DNA from: JACDAE01 sp034438015
Lineage (GTDB): Bacteria; Chloroflexota; Ktedonobacteria; Ktedonobacterales; Ktedonobacteraceae
DNA length: 64,000 nt
Assembly (NCBI GenBank): GCA_034438015.1
Contig: DAOTTD010000190.1
Span: 1 to 64,000, forward strand
Reading direction: 5' to 3'
Of this stretch, positions 17,093 to 25,969 are shown one piece after another. The translations under genes and the position numbers were made by a program. Under the pieces are notes generated by a model. The model saw only the letters and a list, made by a program, of their open reading frames with translations. It did no database searches and had not been told where the DNA came from. Position 1 is the stretch's first letter, and each line of letters starts with the position of its first letter.

Positions 17093-17333
17093 GGTTTATG
17101 TAACACATCTTTTAACACTAGCATTATATTATAGAAATGGGACGAGTACTACGTTCTGGAGATAAAGGGTGATCTGATGCATACTTGCATCGTCTTACGA
17201 GGTATAAGGCCGAATGAAAAAAGAGGGAAGCGCACAACTACTATGACCAACGAGGGGGATCGGATCGCTTGACACGAAGAAGGCTATACACAAAAAACAA
17301 AAACCATCCCACATTATGGCAGGGAGGTAGCAA

Positions 17334-18515
17334 ATGAAGATTGGCATCGTATCACCGTATGATTGGAGTTATCCTGGGGGAGTGCGTGAGCATATTCGGC
17401 ATCTGGCCGAGCAGTTCATTAACAAGGGACATGATGTGCGCGTGCTTGCGCCTGGGATCGAAACGAAAGGACTATTGAACGAGCAGCGCCTCTTTTTTGG
17501 CATGGGAAAATCGGCGCCCCTGCCTTTCAATGGATCAATTGCCCGCATCGCCATCGATCCTATGCTCTCCTGGCGCGTGCGTGATATTCTGCAACGCGAA
17601 AAATTTGACATCCTGCACATTCATGAACCCCTGGTGCCGGGGCTTTCGATCACTGCGCTGCGTTTCTCCAACACATTGAACGTGGGAACCTTTCACTCGT
17701 TCATGCGTCCTGGCATGACTTCGCCGTATCATCTTGCGTACGCCTCCGCATCGCCGTTTCTACGTCCCTACTTCCGCCGCCTCGACGGGCATATCGCTGT
17801 CTCCACCGCTGCCTATGAGTTTGCCTCGCGCTACTTTCCTGCCGATTATCGTATTATCCCTAATGGCGTTGACCTGGAGCGCTTCGACGGCAACGCGCAA
17901 CCGATCGCTGAATACATGGATGACAAGCAAAATATCCTCTTCGTAGGCCGTTTTGAGAAGCGCAAGGGAGCGAAGTACCTGTTGCGCGCCATTCCTGCGA
18001 TTCGCGAACATCACCCCAACACGCGCATCCTGTTCGTGGGTGAGGGTCGCCTGCGCTACCATTTCCAGCGCTATGTCGAGCGCCTCGGCCTGCAGGATGT
18101 CGTCTTTACGGGCTACGTCTCCGACGCCGATCTGCCGCGCTACTTCGCCAGCGCCGATCTCTTCTGCTCGCCCGCGATCTCCGGCGAGAGCATGGGCATC
18201 GTGCTGCTGGAGGCGATGGCGGCGGGTAAGCCAATCGTCGCCAGTAATATACCGGGTTACGCCACCGTCGTCAATTCGGGGCAAGACGGCCTCCTGACGG
18301 CACCGCGCGATAGCCAGGAACTGGCGAACGGGATCGGCTACCTGCTCGACAATGAGCCGTTGCGCCGCCACTTCGTCGAAGCTGGTCTGCGCAAGATCCA
18401 CGAATACGCGTGGCCGCACGTCGCGAACAGCATTATGGACTATTATTACATGCTGCTGGACGAGCGCAGATTCGCGCAGCACACGGGGGGTGTCATGTAT
18501 AGGAGGCGCTCTTAA
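17334..18515 (+). CDS. GT4 glycosyltransferase, PimA-like
   Basis: A 393-residue GT-B enzyme. The N-terminal Rossmann domain starts 'MKIGIVSPYDWSYPGGVREH', strongly like the start of mycobacterial PimA with its glycine-rich 'PGGV' acceptor loop. The C-terminal domain carries 'NILFVGRFEKRKGAKYLLRA', 'LFVGEGRLR', 'VVFTGYVSDADLPRYFASAD' and the donor-site 'SGESMGIVLLEAMAAGKPIV'. It should transfer a sugar from a nucleotide donor to a membrane lipid acceptor, phosphatidylinositol in the PimA case. The ATG follows GGGAGG. Context with two PatA-like acyltransferases supports a glycolipid role; acceptor identity is inference. Confidence 0.85.
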   Translation: MKIGIVSPYDWSYPGGVREHIRHLAEQFINKGHDVRVLAPGIETKGLLNEQRLFFGMGKSAPLPFNGSIARIAIDPMLSWRVRDILQREKFDILHIHEPLVPGLSITALRFSNTLNVGTFHSFMRPGMTSPYHLAYASASPFLRPYFRRLDGHIAVSTAAYEFASRYFPADYRIIPNGVDLERFDGNAQPIAEYMDDKQNILFVGRFEKRKGAKYLLRAIPAIREHHPNTRILFVGEGRLRYHFQRYVERLGLQDVVFTGYVSDADLPRYFASADLFCSPAISGESMGIVLLEAMAAGKPIVASNIPGYATVVNSGQDGLLTAPRDSQELANGIGYLLDNEPLRRHFVEAGLRKIHEYAWPHVANSIMDYYYMLLDERRFAQHTGGVMYRRRS

Positions 18516-18801
18516 ACATCTTTCTTATCGGACCGCCTCGCGCTATCAACTTTACAGCTTCGTGTTATCGCAAACGAATACTATAGCGTGGCATAAGGAG
18601 AAGCACAGTGAAAATGCCTCATATTGGCTAGCCTGGAGTGGATAACCAGACGGAAGAGCTACTCGTACATGTAATAGAGCCAGTTTAAGTTTGTTCCCTT
18701 TAGCGCGTCCTTTTAGGTAGGATGCTAAGCAAACAGGTGATACTGCCTTCCTTGCCAGCAACTTAGAATAGATATGCGTCTATTGTAAGGAGATAGGAAG
18801 A

Positions 18802-19788
18802 ATGAGTAAAATATTTGAGAGCATGAGGCTCGCGATGGGGTTTGGCCTGACCGGAAGCGAGATCTACAATCGGGCTTTCGAGCAGGGCGTGTTGATGAAG
18901 GATTTTACGAAGGCGGCAGATCTATTCGACGAGGCAGCAAAGAGGGCCAGCGCGGAAGGTAATGCCGAGCTAGCGGCACATGCAGTGGCGAATTCACTTC
19001 TATATAGCTACCTGACAAAGAAAAAGGCGCTCTTATTGGAGCGCCTGGTGAAGGCGTTGGGCGGATTGTATGAGATCGAGCGGATCGGCCTGCAGCGAGA
19101 GACGATGCTGGCGGCTCCATTGTGCGCCGAGTTGGAGTGTCGCAGGATCGAGGCGCTGATTGCCCAGACACACGATGATGTCGTACGCCTGCGTGATCTC
19201 CATAAGATTGCCACTAGCAGGTTCCAGGTTATGTTTCAGCAGGCGTTGATTACCTATGAATACGTCAAGTCGGGTGTGGGGCATGACGAGCGGGCCGACG
19301 CGCGTTACTACTATCACCAGGGAATGTACCAGTTTTACGAGGCCATGACGAAAAAGGACCGGGACCCCGCCACGGCTGCCGACGATCTCGCGCTGGCACA
19401 GCAGGCGTTCCGGCGCTGTAACGATGCCAACTGGATGCGCAAGGTCACGCAGTTGCTGGATAACTGGCGCATCTCGCGCACCTGCTGGCTCTGTCATCGC
19501 GAAGTGCAGGGCTACGAGTTGCACTTTTCGATGTGTCGCGCCACTGTGACGCCTTACACAAAGCACCTGCTCGAGTCGCTCAATCAGGATGTATCAGCCG
19601 CGCAATTGGATGGCATGAAAGTCGCCGTCTGCACGCCATGTGGATCGATGATTACGTTCAAGGCGGTGGAAGAAGCCGAGAAGGTGCGCAAGGAGTTGAC
19701 CGCTAAACTGGATATGGCCTTTAGCCGCATTCAGGAGCTTGAGGAGCGCGTGGATAAAATCCAGTTTGATAACCGGTTTGATCTTTAG
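18802..19788 (+). CDS. Uncharacterised helical protein with two CxxC pairs and coiled-coil tail
   Basis: 328 residues of no family known to me. Residues ~10-230 are helical and repeat-like (segments such as 'KAADLFDEAAKRASAEGNAE' suggest TPR-type packing). A cysteine cluster follows: 'CWLCHREVQGYELHFSMC' and later 'CTPCG', which could form one zinc site. The C-terminal ~50 residues ('KVRKELTAKLDMAFSRIQELE') form a coiled coil. There is no signal peptide or membrane helix. The ATG has an AAGGAGAT site. It is the first of four same-strand genes with zinc-binding and SPFH domains and is probably a cytoplasmic partner in that group. Confidence 0.7.
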   Translation: MSKIFESMRLAMGFGLTGSEIYNRAFEQGVLMKDFTKAADLFDEAAKRASAEGNAELAAHAVANSLLYSYLTKKKALLLERLVKALGGLYEIERIGLQRETMLAAPLCAELECRRIEALIAQTHDDVVRLRDLHKIATSRFQVMFQQALITYEYVKSGVGHDERADARYYYHQGMYQFYEAMTKKDRDPATAADDLALAQQAFRRCNDANWMRKVTQLLDNWRISRTCWLCHREVQGYELHFSMCRATVTPYTKHLLESLNQDVSAAQLDGMKVAVCTPCGSMITFKAVEEAEKVRKELTAKLDMAFSRIQELEERVDKIQFDNRFDL

Positions 19789-19802
19789 AAGGGCTTTTTG
19801 AG

Positions 19803-21674
19803 TTGGCTATGGATAAGCAAGACATACGTACTATCCTGGACTCGCTGGATGTGCAGGTATCGATGGGGCGCATCGACCAGTCTACCTATGAGGCGCTCAA
19901 GCAGAAGTGGGCACAACAGTTGCAGGAGATCGAAGCCAGCGAGGGGAACATGGTTCTCGGGAGCAACATTGAGAAGGCCGGTATAGCGGCCACGAATACC
20001 GATGGCCTGGCTCCAGAGGCGCATGAGTTGCTTACACAGTCATCCATACCTCGTAAGGAGGAGCCACCGCTGTATACTATTGAGGTCCTGGCCTGTCCTC
20101 GCTGTAATGCCCCTGCAGAGGTCAAGAGCGGGCGGGACCTGTCGCAGCCACTGCAATGTCCCTTCTGTGATACCGTCTATACGGTGCGTCAGAGCCAGGA
20201 AAACGAGCAGCAATTAAAGAAAGATCTGAAGGCCTGGCTCGATCAGATGATCGTCAGCAGTGGCTACAACGGAGCCAGTGGCGTCGATATCAACGCGCGC
20301 CGTTTCATCTTTCGCGAGTCGCTCTATCCCGCTCTGAAAAAAGAGATCGATCGTCGTCTCGAAGCCTTTGAGAATATGTTGGAAGCGCCTCTCGTGCAGA
20401 TAAAGGAGACGAGGGACTTCCGCGACTATCGGCCCGACTGGAACCTGACGCTGCTGGCGAGAGGCGATAATCAGTGGCTAAAGATGCTCTCCACGCGTGT
20501 CTCGGCCCGGCTCCTGCAAGATTTCGCCGTCGCGCAGGAGGATAAACAGCGCCTGCGCCAGCTCCAGGTGCGCGTGCTCAGCCTGATTTACTACGCGAAC
20601 ATTGCCCGGAACCAGAGCGCGCCCGGCACCTACCAGCTTGTACGCAAGAATATCGTCGCGCTGCAAAAAGAGTACCAGGCGTATCTCCAGGAGGTAACGG
20701 ACGAACACTATCGCTCATATATCCTCGTCCTGGATGCGCGCACGACTGCGGACATCCACCTGCTCGACCTGTTCATCTCCGCACTGGAAGAGGGACGCAA
20801 TACGGCCCCGGACGCGCTCTGGTTCCAGGTCGGCAACGTCATTGCGCAGCTCGAAAAGGCGCAACGCCTGGCCCTCGCCTGCACCTATAACCCGCTCTAT
20901 ACCGTTCCGCTGCAGCTCGGTATCCAGAAGGACATAACCACTGCGCGTATCTTCCAGGCCATTGTGACGAACTACGGGGTAGCGACACGCAGGCGCGCCG
21001 AGGAGTTCAGGCCGTTCTACAGGCGTCTGCTGCGCTACGCCCGGAACCTGGCGCGCATCGAGTCAGCCGAGCACCTGCACTGGCTGCTGACCTCGATCGG
21101 GCGCGCCCTGCTGGCACGCGCCGCCGAGGCTCCCCTGCCCGTCGTGAAGGACTGGACGTGGCTGAATGCAATGGTCGATGGTCAGCGAAACAAGATATCT
21201 GGTCAGGTGGTGCGTCACTATCATCCCTACTGGATTGCCCAGATGAATTATACTGAGGTCGGCGGCATGTTCGTGAAGAGGGCGAGCGTACGCGAGGGTT
21301 TTCTCCTGGCGGATGCCAGCGGGATCGACGCGCCGATCGTCGTAGCCGTCACGGGAAACGATGCCGCGTTCCCTTTCATGCAGGCAGGGCTACAAAATTT
21401 TCAGCTCCTGGACCAGCAGATCGTCTCGCTGCCAGCCGTGTTGCCATATGATAAAGCAGAACAGGCAATAAGGGACTACGCCTATGCCCACGAAGCTGAA
21501 TTGCGCGTTCTGGCTACACGTATGCTCGGCATTCTGTATATACCAGCGGCCTCTATTCGTTATATAGATAAAAAAGGCAGGAGAGAAGTTGTCGTGAGTT
21601 GTTTGCGAAACATCAATCAGGACCTGGCGCAGGCGCTGAAGCAGACGCAAGAGTTCTTAGCGCAGGGATACTAA
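19803..21674 (+). CDS. Large uncharacterised protein: SHOCT-like N-terminus, zinc ribbon, helical body
   Basis: About 623 residues, beginning at a TTG eight bases after AGAAGGG (an in-frame ATG two codons on is the alternative). Residues ~5-45 form a short helical motif, 'ILDSLDVQVSMGRIDQSTYE', resembling SHOCT oligomerisation motifs. A zinc ribbon follows at ~100-135 (CPRC...CPFC). The remaining ~480 residues are largely helical with a mixed C-terminal domain containing 'ISGQVVRHYHPYWIAQMNYT'. No catalytic motif is recognised. The zinc ribbon recalls Bacillus YdjG, which works with the SPFH protein YdjI in PspA-linked membrane stress, but this comparison rests on architecture only. Confidence 0.7.
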   Translation: MAMDKQDIRTILDSLDVQVSMGRIDQSTYEALKQKWAQQLQEIEASEGNMVLGSNIEKAGIAATNTDGLAPEAHELLTQSSIPRKEEPPLYTIEVLACPRCNAPAEVKSGRDLSQPLQCPFCDTVYTVRQSQENEQQLKKDLKAWLDQMIVSSGYNGASGVDINARRFIFRESLYPALKKEIDRRLEAFENMLEAPLVQIKETRDFRDYRPDWNLTLLARGDNQWLKMLSTRVSARLLQDFAVAQEDKQRLRQLQVRVLSLIYYANIARNQSAPGTYQLVRKNIVALQKEYQAYLQEVTDEHYRSYILVLDARTTADIHLLDLFISALEEGRNTAPDALWFQVGNVIAQLEKAQRLALACTYNPLYTVPLQLGIQKDITTARIFQAIVTNYGVATRRRAEEFRPFYRRLLRYARNLARIESAEHLHWLLTSIGRALLARAAEAPLPVVKDWTWLNAMVDGQRNKISGQVVRHYHPYWIAQMNYTEVGGMFVKRASVREGFLLADASGIDAPIVVAVTGNDAAFPFMQAGLQNFQLLDQQIVSLPAVLPYDKAEQAIRDYAYAHEAELRVLATRMLGILYIPAASIRYIDKKGRREVVVSCLRNINQDLAQALKQTQEFLAQGY

Positions 21675-21693
21675 TGAGAGCTGGATGGGTGCC

Positions 21694-21841
21694 GGATGGG
21701 GGCAAGCCCCAATACCATTGACTTCACGATGTCGGCAGGAGGGACAAGGGGTGGCGGCGGGGCGAGGAGGGGGCCTTGCGCTTGTCCTCTCGCCAGCCCC
21801 AGAACTCATGAAGTCAGAGGTATTGGGGGCAAGCCCCATCC
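21694..21841. repeat. Palindromic element B inside the zinc-ribbon/SPFH cluster
   Basis: Outer arms of 33 bases (21694-21726 and 21809-21841) pair except for the centre of a nested mini-palindrome of the GGGGCAAGCCCC type and two further bases. The 82-base interior is G-rich. It fills most of the 198-base gap between two genes of the cluster and so is probably transcribed. A short copy of the same mini-palindrome occurs at 40860-40877. Confidence 0.8.
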
Positions 21842-21872
21842 CTACTAGAATGAGAAGAGAGGGAATCTTGCT

Positions 21873-23153
21873 ATGGGATTACTCCATGCATTTGTAAACT
21901 GGGGCATTCGCATCATTGATAATACGGATACCGATGTGCGGCGCATCGGACAGCGTTTTGGTTTCACGCCCTTATCCTGGCGGCAGGTTGTCATGGCGAA
22001 TCCGACGAAGGACGGCATCGCCTGGCGTGTGCCTGATCCCGACGTGCGCACGGCGAGCTCGTTCGCGAATACGCAGGGGGTGCTGGTCAGCGAAAACGAG
22101 ATGGTCATGCTGCTTAATAATGGGAAGTTCGAGACGGGGGAGCGCGGAGTCCTGCTCTCGCCGGGCCTGTATGATGTGAGCCACCTGCGCGTACGCGACC
22201 AGATCGAAGTGATCTGGCTGACCAGCAAGGAGCTTCGTCTGCGCTGGGGTGTTCCCGATGTGCTGACGCAGGATCGCATCAGCGTTGGTGCCAGCGGTTA
22301 CTACCTGACGAAGATTGAAGATCCAGAAGAGTTCTACTTCAGCGTCGTTGGCAATGCCCAGGTCTACAAAGAGGAGCAACTACAACTTTTTACGAAGAGC
22401 GATGTCAACTCCGTCTTGCGCGACCTGATCGCGCGCCGGACCGTGATGGAGTTTCAGAGCGCGCGCCGCGAGCTTGGCGATGCGGCGCAGGAACTGCTGC
22501 AGCCGATCTTTAATCGCTGGGGCCTCGAATTTATCGGCCTGACCGTTGAGAACCAGAACATTCCAGGGCAGTTTCGCCAGGCTGCGGCGGGTCGTACGAT
22601 CGTCACGATGGAGAAAGAGGCGCAGCTTGAGGGCGCGAAGGCGGATGTCACGCTCGCCCAATTGGAGGCGCAGAGGGCTTACTTTACTGCGCAGATCGAG
22701 GTCGCCCGCCTGCGCGCGATCGGGCAGGCCAACGTGGAGATCATGCAGAGCCAGCAGAGCATCGGCGTCGATCCCCTGGACATAAAGCGTATCGAGGCTA
22801 TCGACGCCCTGGCGCTCAATCCCGGCGAGAACGCGCTGATCGACAACCGCCCGCAGATCGTGAACCAGTTGCTGCGGCAACCGCCTGCCGTGCCGTCAGT
22901 TCCTCCCACAACGATTACAGGGTCTATCGTACCCGATCCCTCGCTTGCGTCTGCGCTGCCGGCGGGCCATACCAATAGTGGACCGCTTGACGCCAATGCC
23001 ATAAATGCTCCAGGCACAGGGCAGTTGACGCGCGAGAAGATTCAAGATATGCTGGACAAACTTGACGAGCGCCTGATTCTGGGAGAGATTACCGAGCAGA
23101 AGCATTCCGAGTTGTATGCTCGCCTGCAAAAGAAGCTCGCAGAGCTGGCATAA
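21873..23153 (+). CDS. SPFH (band 7) domain protein with SHOCT-like C-terminus
   Basis: 426 residues. The N-terminal half is an SPFH/band-7 domain of the YdjI / 'virion core protein-like' type ('GLLHAFVNWGIRIIDNTDTD', 'ENEMVMLLNNGKFETGERG', 'SSFANTQGVLVSENE'). A long helical stalk follows ('EKEAQLEGAKADVTLAQLEA'), then a Pro-rich linker and a terminal helical pair 'QDMLDKLDERLILGEITEQK' that resembles the SHOCT-like start of the preceding gene product. SPFH proteins assemble into membrane-associated rings or cages. No transmembrane helix is visible, so attachment may depend on partners, for example the membrane protein encoded next. Confidence 0.85.
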   Translation: MGLLHAFVNWGIRIIDNTDTDVRRIGQRFGFTPLSWRQVVMANPTKDGIAWRVPDPDVRTASSFANTQGVLVSENEMVMLLNNGKFETGERGVLLSPGLYDVSHLRVRDQIEVIWLTSKELRLRWGVPDVLTQDRISVGASGYYLTKIEDPEEFYFSVVGNAQVYKEEQLQLFTKSDVNSVLRDLIARRTVMEFQSARRELGDAAQELLQPIFNRWGLEFIGLTVENQNIPGQFRQAAAGRTIVTMEKEAQLEGAKADVTLAQLEAQRAYFTAQIEVARLRAIGQANVEIMQSQQSIGVDPLDIKRIEAIDALALNPGENALIDNRPQIVNQLLRQPPAVPSVPPTTITGSIVPDPSLASALPAGHTNSGPLDANAINAPGTGQLTREKIQDMLDKLDERLILGEITEQKHSELYARLQKKLAELA

Positions 23154-23184
23154 ATATCCACGTCAAAGAGGAGGTCAGGATATC

Positions 23185-24456
23185 ATGACTCACATTTGTC
23201 CTCAATGTTCGCAGGAAAATATCGATAATTCAACCTTCTGCACCCGCTGCGGATACCGGTTTCCGCAGCAGGACAACACCGAGGAGGTCAGACAGATCCC
23301 TTTCGGCAACCACGATCCTGCACCGACCCCTCCTGCGGGTTCGCAATCCCCTCAGCAGGGTTACGCGGAACAGACGACGGGCGCGCTGCCGCAAGAAAAC
23401 GCACCGTCGCAACCACCTGTGCAGGGTGCATCCTCGCAAGGAAGTGCCCCGGACGCTCCACGCCCGTATGCCCCATCGCGACCACCTGCGCAGGGCGTGC
23501 CGCTGCAAGGGAACGTACCATCGCAACCACCTGCGCAGGGTGTGCCGCCAAACTATGCTCCTCCTACACCACCGCAGGGTGCCTCGCCCTTTGCTCCACC
23601 GGCGGGAGGCCCTTTCGGAGGGCAGCGAAACGATCCCTATGCCGCGCCGGGAGCGGCCTACGGACCACCCGGATCTCAGCAGCAGAGGCCCTTTCCAGGG
23701 ATGCAGCCGCCACCAGGGGCGCCGCGCTCTCTAAAATCGCCGCAGTTGAGCTCGATAGACCTGACCGTCGTGCAGCGCGCTTTTGCTGGCAAGGGAACGC
23801 CCATAACCCATGCCTCCTGGCTCATCGATGGCGGACAGATAGCTCCCATAGATCTACGCACTGCACTGGTGGAAAAGGTGCAACAGCGCTATCCCAACGA
23901 AGTAAAAGCCAGCCCGGAGCGCCTGGCGGAGCGTGACGCCGTATTGGAGGAGCGCGATTACGTCAAGATCGAACGCGCACCCGCCAGCATCTTTATCTAT
24001 TTTACGCGCTTTGGACCCGACTTCTACATTGCGCGCACCACCATCGTCCAGCCCGCTCTCAGTTATGTGCGGATCGCTGTGTTCGGTCTCCTGTTCCTGC
24101 TTATGCTCATCGGCTATGTTCTGGCGGCTGCCATCAATCCTTCTGTGCTCGACATCGGCAGCTTCCTGGGCGCGTTCCAGTTCAAATTTATCTTCTCGCT
24201 GCTCAGCACCTTGCTGCTGGTCTTCTTTATCACCCTGGGTCTGCGTTCACTGGTGCTCTGGCTGACTGAGAAGGACTACCTGGGCTTCCTGCGCCCCGGC
24301 AGGCTGAACGACTTCCACCTCGACGATGGTGCCCTCCTGGAACACGTTGCCGACAGGTGTACGCGCGAGGCTGTGGAAGGACTTGGGCTGGATGCCGGCG
24401 AACTGGCGCAGCCCGCGCACAATTATCCCGTCCGACAGCCTCTGCACCTGATCTAA
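23185..24456 (+). CDS. Zinc-ribbon membrane protein with Pro/Gln-rich repeats
   Basis: 423 residues from the ATG that follows AGAGGAGG. It opens with a zinc ribbon 'CPQCSQENIDNSTFCTRCGY', continues with ~170 residues of low-complexity Pro/Gln/Gly sequence including three imperfect 'QPPAQGVP'-type repeats, then a folded domain around 'LTVVQRAFAGKGTPITHASW', and two transmembrane helices near residues 290-350 followed by a cytosolic tail. Zinc ribbon plus disordered linker plus membrane anchor is a common bacterial adaptor layout. Being last in the cluster and membrane-bound, it could tether the SPFH assembly. No function is assigned. Confidence 0.75.
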   Translation: MTHICPQCSQENIDNSTFCTRCGYRFPQQDNTEEVRQIPFGNHDPAPTPPAGSQSPQQGYAEQTTGALPQENAPSQPPVQGASSQGSAPDAPRPYAPSRPPAQGVPLQGNVPSQPPAQGVPPNYAPPTPPQGASPFAPPAGGPFGGQRNDPYAAPGAAYGPPGSQQQRPFPGMQPPPGAPRSLKSPQLSSIDLTVVQRAFAGKGTPITHASWLIDGGQIAPIDLRTALVEKVQQRYPNEVKASPERLAERDAVLEERDYVKIERAPASIFIYFTRFGPDFYIARTTIVQPALSYVRIAVFGLLFLLMLIGYVLAAAINPSVLDIGSFLGAFQFKFIFSLLSTLLLVFFITLGLRSLVLWLTEKDYLGFLRPGRLNDFHLDDGALLEHVADRCTREAVEGLGLDAGELAQPAHNYPVRQPLHLI

Positions 24457-24514
24457 CAGGCTATAGAAACCGCTGGATCAGTTGCCGCTTAACTTCCAAC
24501 AGTGTAGCATAGCC

Positions 24515-24538
24515 GTGCCGGGCATACAAGCCCGGCAC
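24515..24538. repeat. Short palindrome next to element C
   Basis: GTGCCGGGC and GCCCGGCAC flank a 6-base loop, about 60 bases after the stop of the zinc-ribbon membrane protein gene. It may be the terminator of the four-gene cluster or part of a composite repeat with element C. Confidence 0.6.
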
Positions 24539-24548
24539 GAGCTTAACT

Positions 24549-24681
24549 CAGGGCTTTCCAGTTCTCGCAGGAAGCGGAGATGCAAGGGGCGGCAAGCCCC
24601 TTGCCGGAGCGCGAGGTGCCCTCGCACCTTCCCCCCTCTCTCCCGCCGAAGGCGGGACAAGAAGAGAACTGGAAAGCCCTG
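24549..24681. repeat. Palindromic element C (family 2), 18-bp perfect arms
   Basis: Perfect arms CAGGGCTTTCCAGTTCTC at 24549-24566 and its complement at 24664-24681. The interior holds an AAGGGGC/GCCCCTT hairpin, the sequence GGAGCGCGAGGTGCCCTCGC and a CCCGCC/GGCGGG hairpin. The same interior layout and central motif recur in the element at 36816-36959, although the arms differ after their common CAGGGCT start. No direct repeat flanks this copy. Confidence 0.8.
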
Positions 24682-24719
24682 TGGCGTTTTCAAGATATCT
24701 GTACGTATTCTTAGAAATC

Positions 24720-24728
24720 TGCTATAGT
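24720..24728 (+). promoter_or_regulatory. Extended -10 promoter of the RNase D-like gene
   Basis: TGCTATAGT, an extended -10 element, lies 22 bases before the GTG start, implying a leader of only about 15 bases. Confidence 0.5.
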
Positions 24729-24750
24729 GTAGAGACATTATAGAGGCCCT

Positions 24751-25968
24751 GTGTTTAGAAGGCAGAATGGTAGTACATTGAGCGAAAAGACGCCACAGGC
24801 AGAACCGGAAGATAGGGACGCGGTACCGCCTGGCTATCTTGGTCCTGTTCCCCCTGTCGGTCAGCTTCCTCCGAAGGGCGAGCGCCTGTGGATTGACCGG
24901 ACGGAGCAGTTGCTGCGCGCCGTCGACATACTCACGAAGGCTGGTGTGGTTGCGATCGATGCGGAGTTTACCCAGGTGCGCTCGCGTACGCAGGGCGACG
25001 TTTTGACGACGGTCCCGCGCCTGGCGTTACTGCAACTTGCCGTTGATCAGCATTGCTTCGTGGTGGATACGCTGCGCCTGCGAAATCTGGCTCCCCTGAT
25101 ATCCGTTGTGAGCGATCCTGATATAGTGATTCTGTTGCATGGCGCGGGCGCGGATATGCGCGTCATGGCTGAGCGTGACCTGAATGTCGTTCACTACTAC
25201 GATCTTGAGGCGACGTGTCGCTCGATCTTCGGGCAGCACGAGTCCTCGCTAGCGGCGATGTTGCAGCGTGCCTTCCACATGCGCCTGGACAAGAGTTTGC
25301 AGCGTACGGACTGGACGCGCCGCCCCCTGCCGCCTGCGATGATCGCCTACGCCGCGCGCGACGCCGAGGTGACGCTGGCCCTCTATCACTGGCTGGATGA
25401 GCACTATCACGCTATTCTGCAACTGCACGAAAGTACCGATCAGCCTGATCATGTGGCGTCGTGGATCGAGCCATTTTTACGTGGGAGCGCGCCCCTGTCG
25501 CCTGAGATGGCGGTGGCTGAGGCGAAGGAGCAACGACTGATTAAGAACAAGGCGCAGATCTACACCGATTGTCGCGCCGCCCTGGCTACCCTCATGCATC
25601 CTATGCGCCGCAGTCGTTTACTGCGCCTCATTGCGGACCTGGCGCTGACCCAGATGGCGCCCGATATTATTCCTCTTCTACAGGCTCCTACTATGGACGA
25701 GCGAGCCGGCAGCGCGCGCGCGCTGGGTCGCCTGGGAATAAAATCGGCGCGCGATGTCATTCACCCGCTTCTCTCCGATCCCGTGCAGGATGTACGTATG
25801 GCTGCATGGACTGCCCTGCGCAATCTGAGCGACAGGGAGCCGCGCCTGCCGCGCGCGCCCACCTCGAAAGCGGCGGACGGCACGCGGAGCTGGACCGTGG
25901 GGGCGTCCGACAAATCCAGTACCGAGGACGACTGGAAGGCACGACTGCGCTCGATCATCGATCCGTAA
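24751..25968 (+). CDS. RNase D-like 3'-5' exonuclease fused to HEAT-like repeats
   Basis: 405 residues from a GTG; a TTG nine codons on is an alternative. After a ~45-residue acidic, Pro-rich leader comes a DEDD exonuclease domain with 'VVAIDAEF' (first Asp and Glu), 'LLHGAGADMRVM' (second Asp) and 'YAARDAEVTLALY' (Tyr and last Asp), i.e. the DEDDy subgroup of RNase D. 'DKSLQRTDWTRRPLPPAM' matches the usual linker. The HRDC domains expected in RNase D are replaced by helical repeats, including 'GSARALGRLGIKSARDVIHP', which look like HEAT repeats. It probably trims structured RNA; the fusion may give it a protein partner. Confidence 0.82.
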   Translation: MFRRQNGSTLSEKTPQAEPEDRDAVPPGYLGPVPPVGQLPPKGERLWIDRTEQLLRAVDILTKAGVVAIDAEFTQVRSRTQGDVLTTVPRLALLQLAVDQHCFVVDTLRLRNLAPLISVVSDPDIVILLHGAGADMRVMAERDLNVVHYYDLEATCRSIFGQHESSLAAMLQRAFHMRLDKSLQRTDWTRRPLPPAMIAYAARDAEVTLALYHWLDEHYHAILQLHESTDQPDHVASWIEPFLRGSAPLSPEMAVAEAKEQRLIKNKAQIYTDCRAALATLMHPMRRSRLLRLIADLALTQMAPDIIPLLQAPTMDERAGSARALGRLGIKSARDVIHPLLSDPVQDVRMAAWTALRNLSDREPRLPRAPTSKAADGTRSWTVGASDKSSTEDDWKARLRSIIDP

Positions 25969-25969
25969 A

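Noticed and set aside
18802..24456. Reading the SPFH cluster as a known phage-defence system
   Set aside because: No nuclease, protease, ATPase or other effector motif is visible in the four proteins, so a defence label would be unsupported.
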